Shown here: positions 1-5,157 of the stretch, one piece after another | Layout of the letters: each line of letters begins with the position of its first letter | Numbering within the stretch: position 1 is the stretch's first letter | From: Deltaproteobacteria bacterium | Lineage (GTDB): Bacteria > Desulfobacterota > GWC2-55-46 > DRQE01 | Length of the DNA: 5,940 bases | Direction: 5' to 3' | Assembly: GCA_030631875.1 (NCBI GenBank) | Contig: DAOVKH010000113.1 | Coordinates: 1 to 5,940, forward strand | Translations under genes and position numbers: made by a program | The notes under the pieces: generated by a model | Seen by the model: the letters and a program-made list of their open reading frames with translations, nothing else | What the model was told of the DNA's origin: nothing | Database searches by the model: none

Positions 1-1620
1 GTTATATTCCTTTAAGACGCGCGCGAAGACCTCGACCGATGTCTCGAACTCTTCGGGTATGACCTGATTAGCACCCAACTGATACAACTCTTCAACTTCG
101 TTTATGTAGCGCGTCCTTACGACTATCGTCACATTCGAGTTTAGGTCTCTGGCGGCCTTGACGGTACGGCGCGTACACAGTACGTCCGTTATGCCGACGA
201 CTATAAGCTTTGCATGCTCAATGCCCATGCGCTTTAGTATCTCCGGGTGGCTCGAATCGCCGAAGTGTGCGGTGTGGCCATCCTTACGAGCGGCCTTTAC
301 GCGGTTGTAGTTTACCTCCATCACGAGGTGTTCTATAGAAGTCTCCTTCAAGACCTTTGCCAGGTTCTGACCATTAAGGCCGTAGCCGACGACTATGACG
401 TGCTCGGATAGGGTAGTCCTTGGCATAGATGTATTCATGACAAAGCGCGCGCCAAACCTCCTGCCGATTATGCCCGCTATGGCCGGCGAGTACTGGAATA
501 AGAACGGCGTTATTGCCATCGTCAGCACCGATACGACGAGTATGGATTGATATAGGTCGTGGCTTAAGAAGTTGTAGCCCTCGCCCATCTTTATGAGTAT
601 GAATGAGAACTCGCCAATTTGGGCGAGGTTCAGACCGACTATAATAGAGAGCCTGAGCGGATAGCGCAGAATCTGCCCGACTCCGACGACTATCGCCGCC
701 TTAGCGACTATTATGATTGCCGTCAGCGACAGGACCTGAACGAAGTTATCTACTATATAGTTAATCTCCAAGAGCATTCCAATCGATATGAAGAAGAGCG
801 AGCTGAAGGTATCTCTAAATGGCAAGACCTCGGCGACTATCTGGTTCGAGTACTCGCTCTCTGAGATGACAAGCCCTGCAATGAATGCGCCTAAGGCCAG
901 AGAGATGCCGAAGAGTGAAGTAACCCACGCCGTACCGAGGCATACCAGGACTATCGTCAACATGAAGACCTCGCGGTTGCGGAGCTTTACGACCTCGTGA
1001 AATACCTTTGGAACTATGTAGGCGACGGTTACGACTATGACGGCCATCGCGGCGACGGCTATGCCGAGCTTCTTGAGTATGGGCATTAGATCCGTACCTG
1101 AGCCCTCGCCAAAGCCCTGAACGAGCAAGACCATCAAGACCATCGATATGTCTTGGAATAACAATATGCCGACCGACAAATTACCATGCGAAGAGTGTAC
1201 CTCCACTCTATCGACCAATAGCTTTAAGACTATCGCCGAACTCGACAACGATACGATGAAGCCGAGTAAGATGGCGACCTGAATGGAGAGGCCAAAGAGT
1301 GTGGCGAATATCCAGACGAAGAATACGGTAAGGGCAATCTGCAGGCCGCCGCCGAGCATCACCTCGCGGCGTATCTTTATCATGCGCTTGACCGAGAACT
1401 CAAGGCCGATGGTGAAGAGTAGTAAGACGATACCAATCTCTGCCATCACCTCGACGGTATGCAAGTCGCTTACGAGCCCGAAGCCGCTCGGCCCGATGAT
1501 AACACCCGTTACGAAGAAGCCGACGATAGTCGGCAACCCAATACGCGTAAGTATGATACTTATGGGCACGGAAACTGCCATAAGTATCAATATATCTCTA
1601 AGAAGCGGTATACCTTCCAA
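1..1620 (-). CDS. KefB/YbaL-like CPA2 cation:proton antiporter with RCK (TrkA-N) domain, 3' end cut by the window
   Basis: Inner-membrane monovalent cation:proton antiporter of the CPA2 family, probably exchanging K+ or Na+ for H+. 540 residues are visible and the frame is open to the left edge. Residues about 1-385 are a run of hydrophobic segments (around 12) carrying CPA2 signatures: GVIIGPSGFGL (40-49), LLFQDI with the Gln156-Asp157 pair that in KefC-type proteins sits at the ion site, GLVISESEYS (249-258) and LAQIGEFSF (332-340). Residues about 405-540 form a Rossmann RCK-N domain: VVGYGLNGQ (410-418) supplies the GxGxxG nucleotide loop, an acidic residue (Glu435) ends the second strand, and FGDSSHPEILKRMGI (453-467) is typical of TrkA-N. 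A TrkA-C domain may follow outside the window. An in-frame stop at 1650-1648 bounds the start. TTG at 1620 is chosen because a GAAAGG (1635-1630) lies 9 nt upstream and the resulting N-terminus, MEGIPLLRDI, matches the family. It lies 65 nt downstream of the TPR-like lipoprotein gene, so co-transcription is possible. The transported ion and ligand are not determinable here. Confidence 0.93.
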   Translation of the reverse strand, partial: MEGIPLLRDILILMAVSVPISIILTRIGLPTIVGFFVTGVIIGPSGFGLVSDLHTVEVMAEIGIVLLLFTIGLEFSVKRMIKIRREVMLGGGLQIALTVFFVWIFATLFGLSIQVAILLGFIVSLSSSAIVLKLLVDRVEVHSSHGNLSVGILLFQDISMVLMVLLVQGFGEGSGTDLMPILKKLGIAVAAMAVIVVTVAYIVPKVFHEVVKLRNREVFMLTIVLVCLGTAWVTSLFGISLALGAFIAGLVISESEYSNQIVAEVLPFRDTFSSLFFISIGMLLEINYIVDNFVQVLSLTAIIIVAKAAIVVGVGQILRYPLRLSIIVGLNLAQIGEFSFILIKMGEGYNFLSHDLYQSILVVSVLTMAITPFLFQYSPAIAGIIGRRFGARFVMNTSMPRTTLSEHVIVVGYGLNGQNLAKVLKETSIEHLVMEVNYNRVKAARKDGHTAHFGDSSHPEILKRMGIEHAKLIVVGITDVLCTRRTVKAARDLNSNVTIVVRTRYINEVEELYQLGANQVIPEEFETSVEVFARVLKEYN

Positions 1621-1629
1621 TGTTAAAGA

Positions 1630-1635
1630 CCTTTC
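1630..1635 (-). promoter_or_regulatory. Ribosome binding site deciding the TTG start of the antiporter
   Basis: GAAAGG on the minus strand, 9 nt before the TTG at 1620. No ATG or GTG lies between the in-frame stop at 1650-1648 and the TTG. The next in-frame ATG, at residue 14, would remove the start of the first membrane segment. Confidence 0.6.
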
Positions 1636-1685
1636 TCGTTTTCTTTGTCATTCCTGAATCAATGGGCAGAGCCCACCTTACAGGG

Positions 1686-2894
1686 CTACAAGGCTTTTTT
1701 ATTACCACACATCTTCTTGTGCAATTCTATAAAATCCTTATACTTGCTATATTCATCGACCTTTATTTTTTTGAAGGTGGTGCATTTTTCCTTCTTCTCA
1801 ATGCCGGTCACCAAATATTTTTTATATATCGAGATTTCTTCTTTCCTGTAATGACCCTCTCCCAAAATCTTGGCCAACAAGAACAACTCGTTGGTAACAG
1901 CCCTATTGCCCATCTCTTTAGTTAGATCATTCAAAATATCTTTGACCATATCTTCCTGCAATTCTATATGATACTCATGAGAAGTACGCCCTCCCGGATC
2001 TACATCCTTTTTAGATTTCAAGTCAGGCATGATCTCCACGGCTTTTCTGTAATACGTTGTCTTTTTCACCGGATTTTTTATTTTTTTGCCAAGCTCAAAG
2101 TATGCTCTTTCTTTACATTTTTCTATGTAAATATCCAAAATCTTTTTGCTCGGCAATTTAGCCTGCTTATTGACGAGAGCCATTTGCTCAAAACTATCAC
2201 ACACTCGTCGTAGTAGTATGGGAGTAGTGGACTCGGACTTCACGAGAACCGTCTCGTAAAGTTCTTCAGCTTCAGAGCTTAGACCCTTCTCATTCAATGT
2301 ATCGGTGAACATTAGAATGCCAGGAGAATCAGAGTTGTAGACGATCTGCTTCTTCATCACATCAACGGCCTCACGAGTCTTTCCCTGATAAAATAAAGCA
2401 CCAGCCAGATCACCGGCGGCATACGGATGCCCCCGACCGGATTCAACGATGATTCGTAGATGATAAATTATCTCATCATCTGATAGAGACGCAAAGTGCG
2501 CAAGCATGTAATGCGCCTCTCCGTTTACAGGGTCGATCTCAATCAGGCGCCGGGCATAATAGAGGCATCTGTTGCGTGATACCAGACAATGAACGTTCAT
2601 TAACTCTTCGACCACCGCCTTATTTTCCGGATACTTCTTCTCCAGCTCCTCCATCATGGAGAGGCCTTTCTTACACCTCTTCTCTTCAGGACTACCTTCT
2701 TCTGGAGGACTACCCCCTAGATAGCCCTCGACATCACCGCCGATACAATCTCCCAGATAATCTCTTACCTCCCCCTTAAAGGATGCAGAAAATTCTTCAT
2801 TACCCTTATTAGAGAGAGTACCCTCAGCCGTAACATTCGCACAGGATATCAGAACTAAGAGACTGCAAGCTATCAGAATTCGCTCAAACCTCAT
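1686..2894 (-). CDS. Predicted lipoprotein with TPR-like helical repeats, unknown function
   Basis: 402 residues, not assigned to a named family. The N-terminus is a lipoprotein signal peptide: a charged start (MRFER), a hydrophobic core, then LISC with Cys18 as the expected lipidated residue, so the mature protein should be anchored in the envelope facing the periplasm. Residues 19-75 are polar and Gly/Glu-rich, probably a flexible linker. From about 80 to 230 the sequence has helix-pair spacing like tetratricopeptide or Sel1-type repeats, for example around 92-122 (ending RRLIEIDPVNGEAHYMLA), 159-190 (LAGALFYQGKTREAVDVMKKQ) and 192-224 (TLNEKGLSSEAEELYETVL). The C-terminal part (250-402) is Lys-rich and helical (YYRKAVEIMP at 281-290; IYKKYL at 356-361). 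Such repeats usually mediate protein-protein contacts. The ATG at 2894 has GGAGG at 2905-2901 with 6-nt spacing; an out-of-frame ATG at 2899 is too close to that site. Cysteines at 50, 74, 103, 110, 232, 260, 371 and 396 are many for an exported protein. It precedes the antiporter gene, but a functional link is only a guess. Confidence 0.85.
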   Translation of the reverse strand: MRFERILIACSLLVLISCANVTAEGTLSNKGNEEFSASFKGEVRDYLGDCIGGDVEGYLGGSPPEEGSPEEKRCKKGLSMMEELEKKYPENKAVVEELMNVHCLVSRNRCLYYARRLIEIDPVNGEAHYMLAHFASLSDDEIIYHLRIIVESGRGHPYAAGDLAGALFYQGKTREAVDVMKKQIVYNSDSPGILMFTDTLNEKGLSSEAEELYETVLVKSESTTPILLRRVCDSFEQMALVNKQAKLPSKKILDIYIEKCKERAYFELGKKIKNPVKKTTYYRKAVEIMPDLKSKKDVDPGGRTSHEYHIELQEDMVKDILNDLTKEMGNRAVTNELFLLAKILGEGHYRKEEISIYKKYLVTGIEKKEKCTTFKKIKVDEYSKYKDFIELHKKMCGNKKAL

Positions 2895-2900
2895 ATCATG

Positions 2901-2905
2901 CCTCC
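2901..2905 (-). promoter_or_regulatory. Shine-Dalgarno site of the TPR-like lipoprotein gene
   Basis: GGAGG on the minus strand, 6 nt before the ATG at 2894. A TATAAT hexamer lies just upstream (2915-2910), but no acceptable -35 is present at 16-19 bp and the predicted transcript would start inside this site, so I do not call a promoter there. Confidence 0.7.
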
Positions 2906-2932
2906 GTTAATTATATTGAATACGCATGTGGT

Positions 2933-2953
2933 CCGGTGTATCAACAACACCGG
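2933..2953. repeat. Short perfect inverted repeat (7-bp arms)
   Basis: CCGGTGT (2933-2939) and ACACCGG (2947-2953) are perfect reverse complements around a 7-nt loop. It sits about 40 nt upstream of the lipoprotein start at 2894 on the minus strand, so it could be an operator or a 5' mRNA hairpin. No U-tract follows on either strand, so a terminator is unlikely. Confidence 0.5.
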
Positions 2954-3033
2954 TACCATCGCACGCCTTAGGGACAGCCCCTTTTTCAGTAAGATATCTG
3001 TCACCCACCAAACTGAATTCAGAATGATAAATC

Positions 3034-3075
3034 GACCGTTCGGTTAACCCTTCGAGAACCTCAGGGCGAACGGTC
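3034..3075. repeat. REP-like palindromic element
   Basis: Outer arms GACCGTTCG (3034-3042) and CGAACGGTC (3067-3075) are perfect 9-bp complements. Inside, CCCT (3048-3051) pairs with AGGG (3063-3066) and GAG with CTC around AAC, leaving a 5-nt bulge on the left arm and a 2-nt bulge inside. The bulged 40-nt hairpin is typical of repetitive extragenic palindromes. The core CTTCGAGAACCTCAGGGCGA and its translation PEVLEGLTER match, from my general recollection, a widespread intergenic repeat that often appears as spurious small proteins. Copy number in this genome cannot be seen here. Confidence 0.7.
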
Positions 3076-3113
3076 CTTTTAATAACCCTCTGCGGCAAAG
3101 AGAATTGGTCGTA

Positions 3114-3189
3114 TTCGAGGCACGCAAGGAGTTAAGAGCGAGGCGTACTTTTAGGTACGTTGAGCGATTAAACTCCGACGCGTAACGAA
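3114..3189. repeat. Long imperfect palindrome, probable intergenic repeat element
   Basis: A nested inverted repeat centred near 3151. Paired arms are TTCG (3114-3117) with CGAA (3186-3189), ACGC (3122-3125) with GCGT (3180-3183), GGAGTTAA (3128-3135) with TTAAACTCC (3168-3176, one-base bulge), and the inner CGTAC (3144-3148) with GTACG (3155-3159). The order GAGGCGTAC - loop - GTACGTTGAGCG followed downstream by AAGACGGGCAATTATCAAAG resembles an intergenic family I recall from deltaproteobacterial genomes. That family resemblance is from memory and needs a search; the pairing itself is read directly. Confidence 0.6.
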
Positions 3190-3220
3190 GAAGACGGGCA
3201 ATTATCAAAGCCGCTTACAC

Positions 3221-3251
3221 AATTAAGCCGCCCAAAAAAGGCGGCTTAGTT
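3221..3251. terminator. Strong hairpin, possible terminator of the small lipoprotein gene
   Basis: Arms 3221-3232 and 3240-3251 pair over 12 bp with one G-T wobble (core TAAGCCGCC / GGCGGCTTA) around a 7-nt loop of C plus six A. It lies about 53 nt past the stop of the minus-strand lipoprotein gene ending at 3305. The + strand exit is TTTAAAG and the minus-strand exit is GTGTAAG after an AATT arm end. Neither has a full U-tract, so termination is plausible but not certain. It may instead belong to the adjacent repeat cluster. Confidence 0.5.
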
Positions 3252-3304
3252 TAAAGTATGCTCCCGTTACCTTTTTATCGGTTTGGCAGGTTAGCTCGTT
3301 AAAG

Positions 3305-3634
3305 CTATATGCTTTCGTTAAAGATACTCCTGGAATCTGAGCATCTATACTCTAAAGTCAGATTTTCATTTTTATACCAAATATACCCGTCACCAGGGTT
3401 ATATTTTTTGGTACTTACATATCCATCATTCCAACTTATCTTCGCCAAGCAGTACTGACTGCCTTCATTTCTAATTGTTATCTGATCCCTGCTTGTATAG
3501 TTGCCGGTAGTTTTCCCAAGAAAAGTCATTACCTTGAAAGGACCAGAATAGAGTGTTTTATCTGCAAAGATATCACCAAAGGACGCACACCCTGCCGTTA
3601 TTGCTAAAAGTAAGAACAATAAATATTTTTTCAC
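3305..3634 (-). CDS. Small predicted lipoprotein, unknown family
   Basis: 109 residues beginning at GTG. The N-terminus MKKYLLFLLLAITAGC is a lipoprotein signal peptide with Cys16 as the likely lipidated residue (ITAGC lipobox, Thr at -3 instead of the usual Leu). The mature part of about 94 residues has alternating polar and hydrophobic residues suggesting a small beta domain, for example KVMTFLGKTTGNYTSRDQITIRN and YIWYKNENLTLEYRC, and it has two further cysteines (62 and 98) that could form a disulphide in the periplasm. I do not recognise the family. The GTG is supported by GGAG at 3648-3645, 10 nt upstream, and there is no other in-frame start before residue 36. The gene is visibly richer in A+T than its neighbours, which may indicate separate acquisition. 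It lies 52 nt downstream of the acidic coiled-coil gene with no clear terminator between, so the two could share a transcript. Confidence 0.78.
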   Translation of the reverse strand: MKKYLLFLLLAITAGCASFGDIFADKTLYSGPFKVMTFLGKTTGNYTSRDQITIRNEGSQYCLAKISWNDGYVSTKKYNPGDGYIWYKNENLTLEYRCSDSRSIFNESI

Positions 3635-3686
3635 TAAATTCTTTCTCCTTTGTTGTTGTAAACTTTATCCAAGGTCGAGCGAGCGT

Positions 3687-4151
3687 CTACTTATCTTTAT
3701 CGTCGCTATCTTCTTTATCGCTCTCTTCGCTGTCGTCGTCATCCTTAGCGTCTTCGTCTGCGCTTTCATCTGCGCCTTCATCAGAATCGTCTTTACCTTC
3801 TTCGTCAGCAGTATCGTCGACAACGTGGCTCACCTTAACCGCCTCAATCTCTTCTTCTATTACGGCTATCTCATCTTCGACGGCCTTTATGGTATCAATA
3901 AGGCGTTCGACCTCTGACTTTGAGAATATATCCTCAGCGGGCGGCGTTGACATCTCGTATACGACTCCGCCAAGCTCGGCAAAGAGCTTCTCGGCCTCTT
4001 TATGTTTGGCGCGCACTTTATATCGGAGCTTACCGGTCTTGGCCAGCTCCTCGCCCTTATTGGTCGCGGCCTTTGTGCCACCTTTTACGGCCTCCCAGCC
4101 CTCTTGAGCCGCCTTCTTAAGTTCTCCTCTAACTCGCGTCCAGAATGCCAT
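3687..4151 (-). CDS. Small coiled-coil protein with a long acidic C-terminal tail, unknown function
   Basis: 154 residues from the ATG at 4151. Residues about 1-60 are a basic amphipathic helical stretch (ELKKAAQEGWEAVKGG, then KLRYKVRAKHKEAEKLFAELG). Residues 60-80 contain a short conserved-looking turn, GGVVYEMSTPPAEDIF. Residues 80-108 are a probable coiled coil (VERLIDTIKAVEDEIAVIEEEIEAV). The last ~43 residues consist almost wholly of Asp, Glu, Ser, Lys, Ala and Gly and must be disordered. No signal peptide or membrane segment is visible, so it is probably cytoplasmic. The first two thirds resemble small helical proteins seen in deltaproteobacterial genomes without known function; phasin-like or nucleoid/chaperone-like roles would be guesses. 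A GTG immediately upstream (4154) would give one extra residue, but GGAGG at 4162-4158 is 6 nt from the ATG and only 3 nt from the GTG, so ATG is preferred. It is divergent from folD. Confidence 0.85.
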   Translation of the reverse strand: MAFWTRVRGELKKAAQEGWEAVKGGTKAATNKGEELAKTGKLRYKVRAKHKEAEKLFAELGGVVYEMSTPPAEDIFSKSEVERLIDTIKAVEDEIAVIEEEIEAVKVSHVVDDTADEEGKDDSDEGADESADEDAKDDDDSEESDKEDSDDKDK

Positions 4152-4157
4152 CACGCA

Positions 4158-4162
4158 CCTCC
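4158..4162 (-). promoter_or_regulatory. Shine-Dalgarno site choosing the ATG of the acidic coiled-coil gene
   Basis: GGAGG on the minus strand, spaced 6 nt from the ATG at 4151 and 3 nt from the GTG at 4154. The spacing favours the ATG. Confidence 0.75.
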
Positions 4163-4182
4163 ATTTAATATATTCCCTTTTA

Positions 4183-4207
4183 CATTAATATCCTATATAT
4201 ATTAATG
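4183..4207. promoter_or_regulatory. Operator-like inverted repeat in the divergent intergenic region
   Basis: CATTAATAT (4183-4191) and ATATTAATG (4199-4207) are perfect 9-bp complements separated by CCTATAT. An AT-rich palindrome of this size with a 7-nt gap is a usual shape for a dimeric repressor site. It lies about 21 nt upstream of the Shine-Dalgarno of the leftward gene and about 38 nt upstream of the folD -35, so it is better placed to act on the leftward gene. The regulator is unknown. Confidence 0.45.
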
Positions 4208-4244
4208 ATATATGGACTTACGCGCGGTGTCAAGGGATTAAGAC

Positions 4245-4273
4245 TTTACAAGCTACGAGCGTAAGCGTATACT
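4245..4273 (+). promoter_or_regulatory. Sigma-70-type promoter of folD, predicted leaderless transcript
   Basis: TTTACA at 4245-4250 and TATACT at 4268-4273 are separated by exactly 17 bp, each one mismatch from consensus. Transcription would start near 4280-4281, only about 2-3 nt before the folD ATG at 4283. No Shine-Dalgarno exists in that space, which agrees with leaderless translation. Confidence 0.6.
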
Positions 4274-4282
4274 GAATGTCTT

Positions 4283-5155
4283 ATGGATACTACAGAGACA
4301 ATCAATATAATAGACGGTAAGGCTCGCGCCCTTGAGGTGCGGGAAGCTCTAAAGATAGAAGTAGATAAACTTAAGGCCGAAGATAAGATAACGCCTGGCT
4401 TGGCGGTAGTCTTGGTCGGTGAAGACCCTGCGTCTGCCGTATACGTGAGGAACAAGTCAAAGGCCTGCGAAAAGGCAGGGATTGAATCCTTCAAGCATAC
4501 GCTCTCGGCCGAGACGGCAGAAGATGAACTGCTCGCCCTAATAGACGAGCTAAATAAAGACTCGCGCATAGACGGCATACTCGTCCAACTACCTCTGCCG
4601 GGGCACATTGACGAAGACAAGGTAATCGAAGCCATTACGCCCGAAAAGGACGTAGACGGCTTCCATCCATTCAACGTCGGCAAGCTCATGACAGGCAAAC
4701 CGGTATTCGAATCATGCACGCCACTTGGCATAATGGATCTCATCGCCTCAACAGGCATTGAGCTTAAGGGTAAAGACGCCGTCGTAATAGGCAGGTCCAA
4801 CATAGTCGGTAAGCCAATGGCAATGATGCTCTTAGCAGAGCACGCAACCGTTACCATCGTACACTCGCGCACCCAAAACTTACCTGAAAAGGTCAGAGGC
4901 GCAGACGTTATAGTCGCCGCCGTGGGTATTGCCAACTTCGTCAAAGGCGACTGGGTAAAGGAAGGTGCAGTTGTAATAGACGTAGGCATCAACAGATTAG
5001 ATGACGGCACGCTGACCGGAGACGTTGACTTCGCAGAGGTAAGCCAAAAGGCCTCGGCCATAACGCCCGTCCCCGGAGGCGTAGGCCCAATGACCATCGC
5101 AATGCTCCTTAAGAATACCGTTAAATCGGCAAAGAGACGAATCGCCAAAAAATAA
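4283..5155 (+). CDS. folD: Bifunctional methylene-THF dehydrogenase / methenyl-THF cyclohydrolase FolD
   Basis: Cytoplasmic enzyme interconverting 5,10-methylene-THF, 5,10-methenyl-THF and 10-formyl-THF with NAD(P). 290 residues, the normal FolD length. The substrate domain has VLVGEDPASAVYVRNKSKAC (44-62) with Tyr54 and Lys58 in the YxxxK catalytic arrangement, VQLPLP (101-106) with Gln102, and DVDGFHP (123-129) with Asp125. The nucleotide domain has VVIGRSNIVGKP (167-178), VTIVHSRT (190-197), VIDVGINR (231-238) and the closing PVPGGVGPMT (262-271). All expected key residues are present. The ATG at 4283 leaves a natural short N-terminus before INIIDGKA. There is no ribosome binding site and the promoter start is almost at the ATG. 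The gene is followed after 2 nt by the MetV-type gene, so the pair should be one transcript. Confidence 0.97.
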   Translation: MDTTETINIIDGKARALEVREALKIEVDKLKAEDKITPGLAVVLVGEDPASAVYVRNKSKACEKAGIESFKHTLSAETAEDELLALIDELNKDSRIDGILVQLPLPGHIDEDKVIEAITPEKDVDGFHPFNVGKLMTGKPVFESCTPLGIMDLIASTGIELKGKDAVVIGRSNIVGKPMAMMLLAEHATVTIVHSRTQNLPEKVRGADVIVAAVGIANFVKGDWVKEGAVVIDVGINRLDDGTLTGDVDFAEVSQKASAITPVPGGVGPMTIAMLLKNTVKSAKRRIAKK

Positions 5156-5157
5156 TC

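Larger units (their letters stand above)
2895..3304. other. Non-coding interval rich in palindromes
   Basis: About 410 bp between two lipoprotein genes with no convincing gene. It contains, from left to right, a 7-bp hairpin (2933-2953), a small AGGG/CCCT hairpin followed by five T on the + strand (2970-2986), a REP-like palindrome (3034-3075), a long imperfect palindrome (3114-3189) and a 12-bp hairpin (3221-3251). A 63-codon minus-strand frame at 3098-2907 spans the REP-like element. Its peptide VRPEVLEGLTERS is what such a repeat yields when translated, so it is not listed as a gene. Confidence 0.75.

Noticed and set aside
1663..1675. Small hairpin TGGGC-AGA-GCCCA between the TPR-like lipoprotein and antiporter genes
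   Set aside because: Only 5 bp, and on the minus strand it is followed by TTGATTC rather than a U-tract, so it is too weak to call a terminator.
2910..2915. TATAAT on the minus strand just upstream of the TPR-like lipoprotein gene
   Set aside because: No -35-like hexamer at 16-19 bp, and the predicted start would cut into the GGAGG ribosome binding site. It is likely a chance match in AT-rich sequence.
2970..2986. AGGG/CCCT mini-hairpin followed by five T, read as a + strand terminator
   Set aside because: The stem is only 4 bp and no + strand gene ends upstream of it. It may belong to the repeat cluster but cannot be supported as a terminator.
2907..3098. 63-codon minus-strand open frame upstream of the TPR-like lipoprotein gene
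   Set aside because: It spans the REP-like palindrome, and its VRPEVLEGLTERS segment is the translation of that repeat. No Shine-Dalgarno precedes it and the remainder matches nothing I recognise.
3553..4107. 184-codon plus-strand frame rich in Ser and Leu
   Set aside because: It is the antisense shadow of the acidic tail of the coiled-coil gene; the Asp/Glu/Ser codons read backwards as Ser/Leu runs.
4155..4282. Possible THF or other riboswitch before folD
   Set aside because: The predicted transcript begins almost at the ATG, leaving no leader in which an aptamer could form, and no conserved aptamer core is visible.
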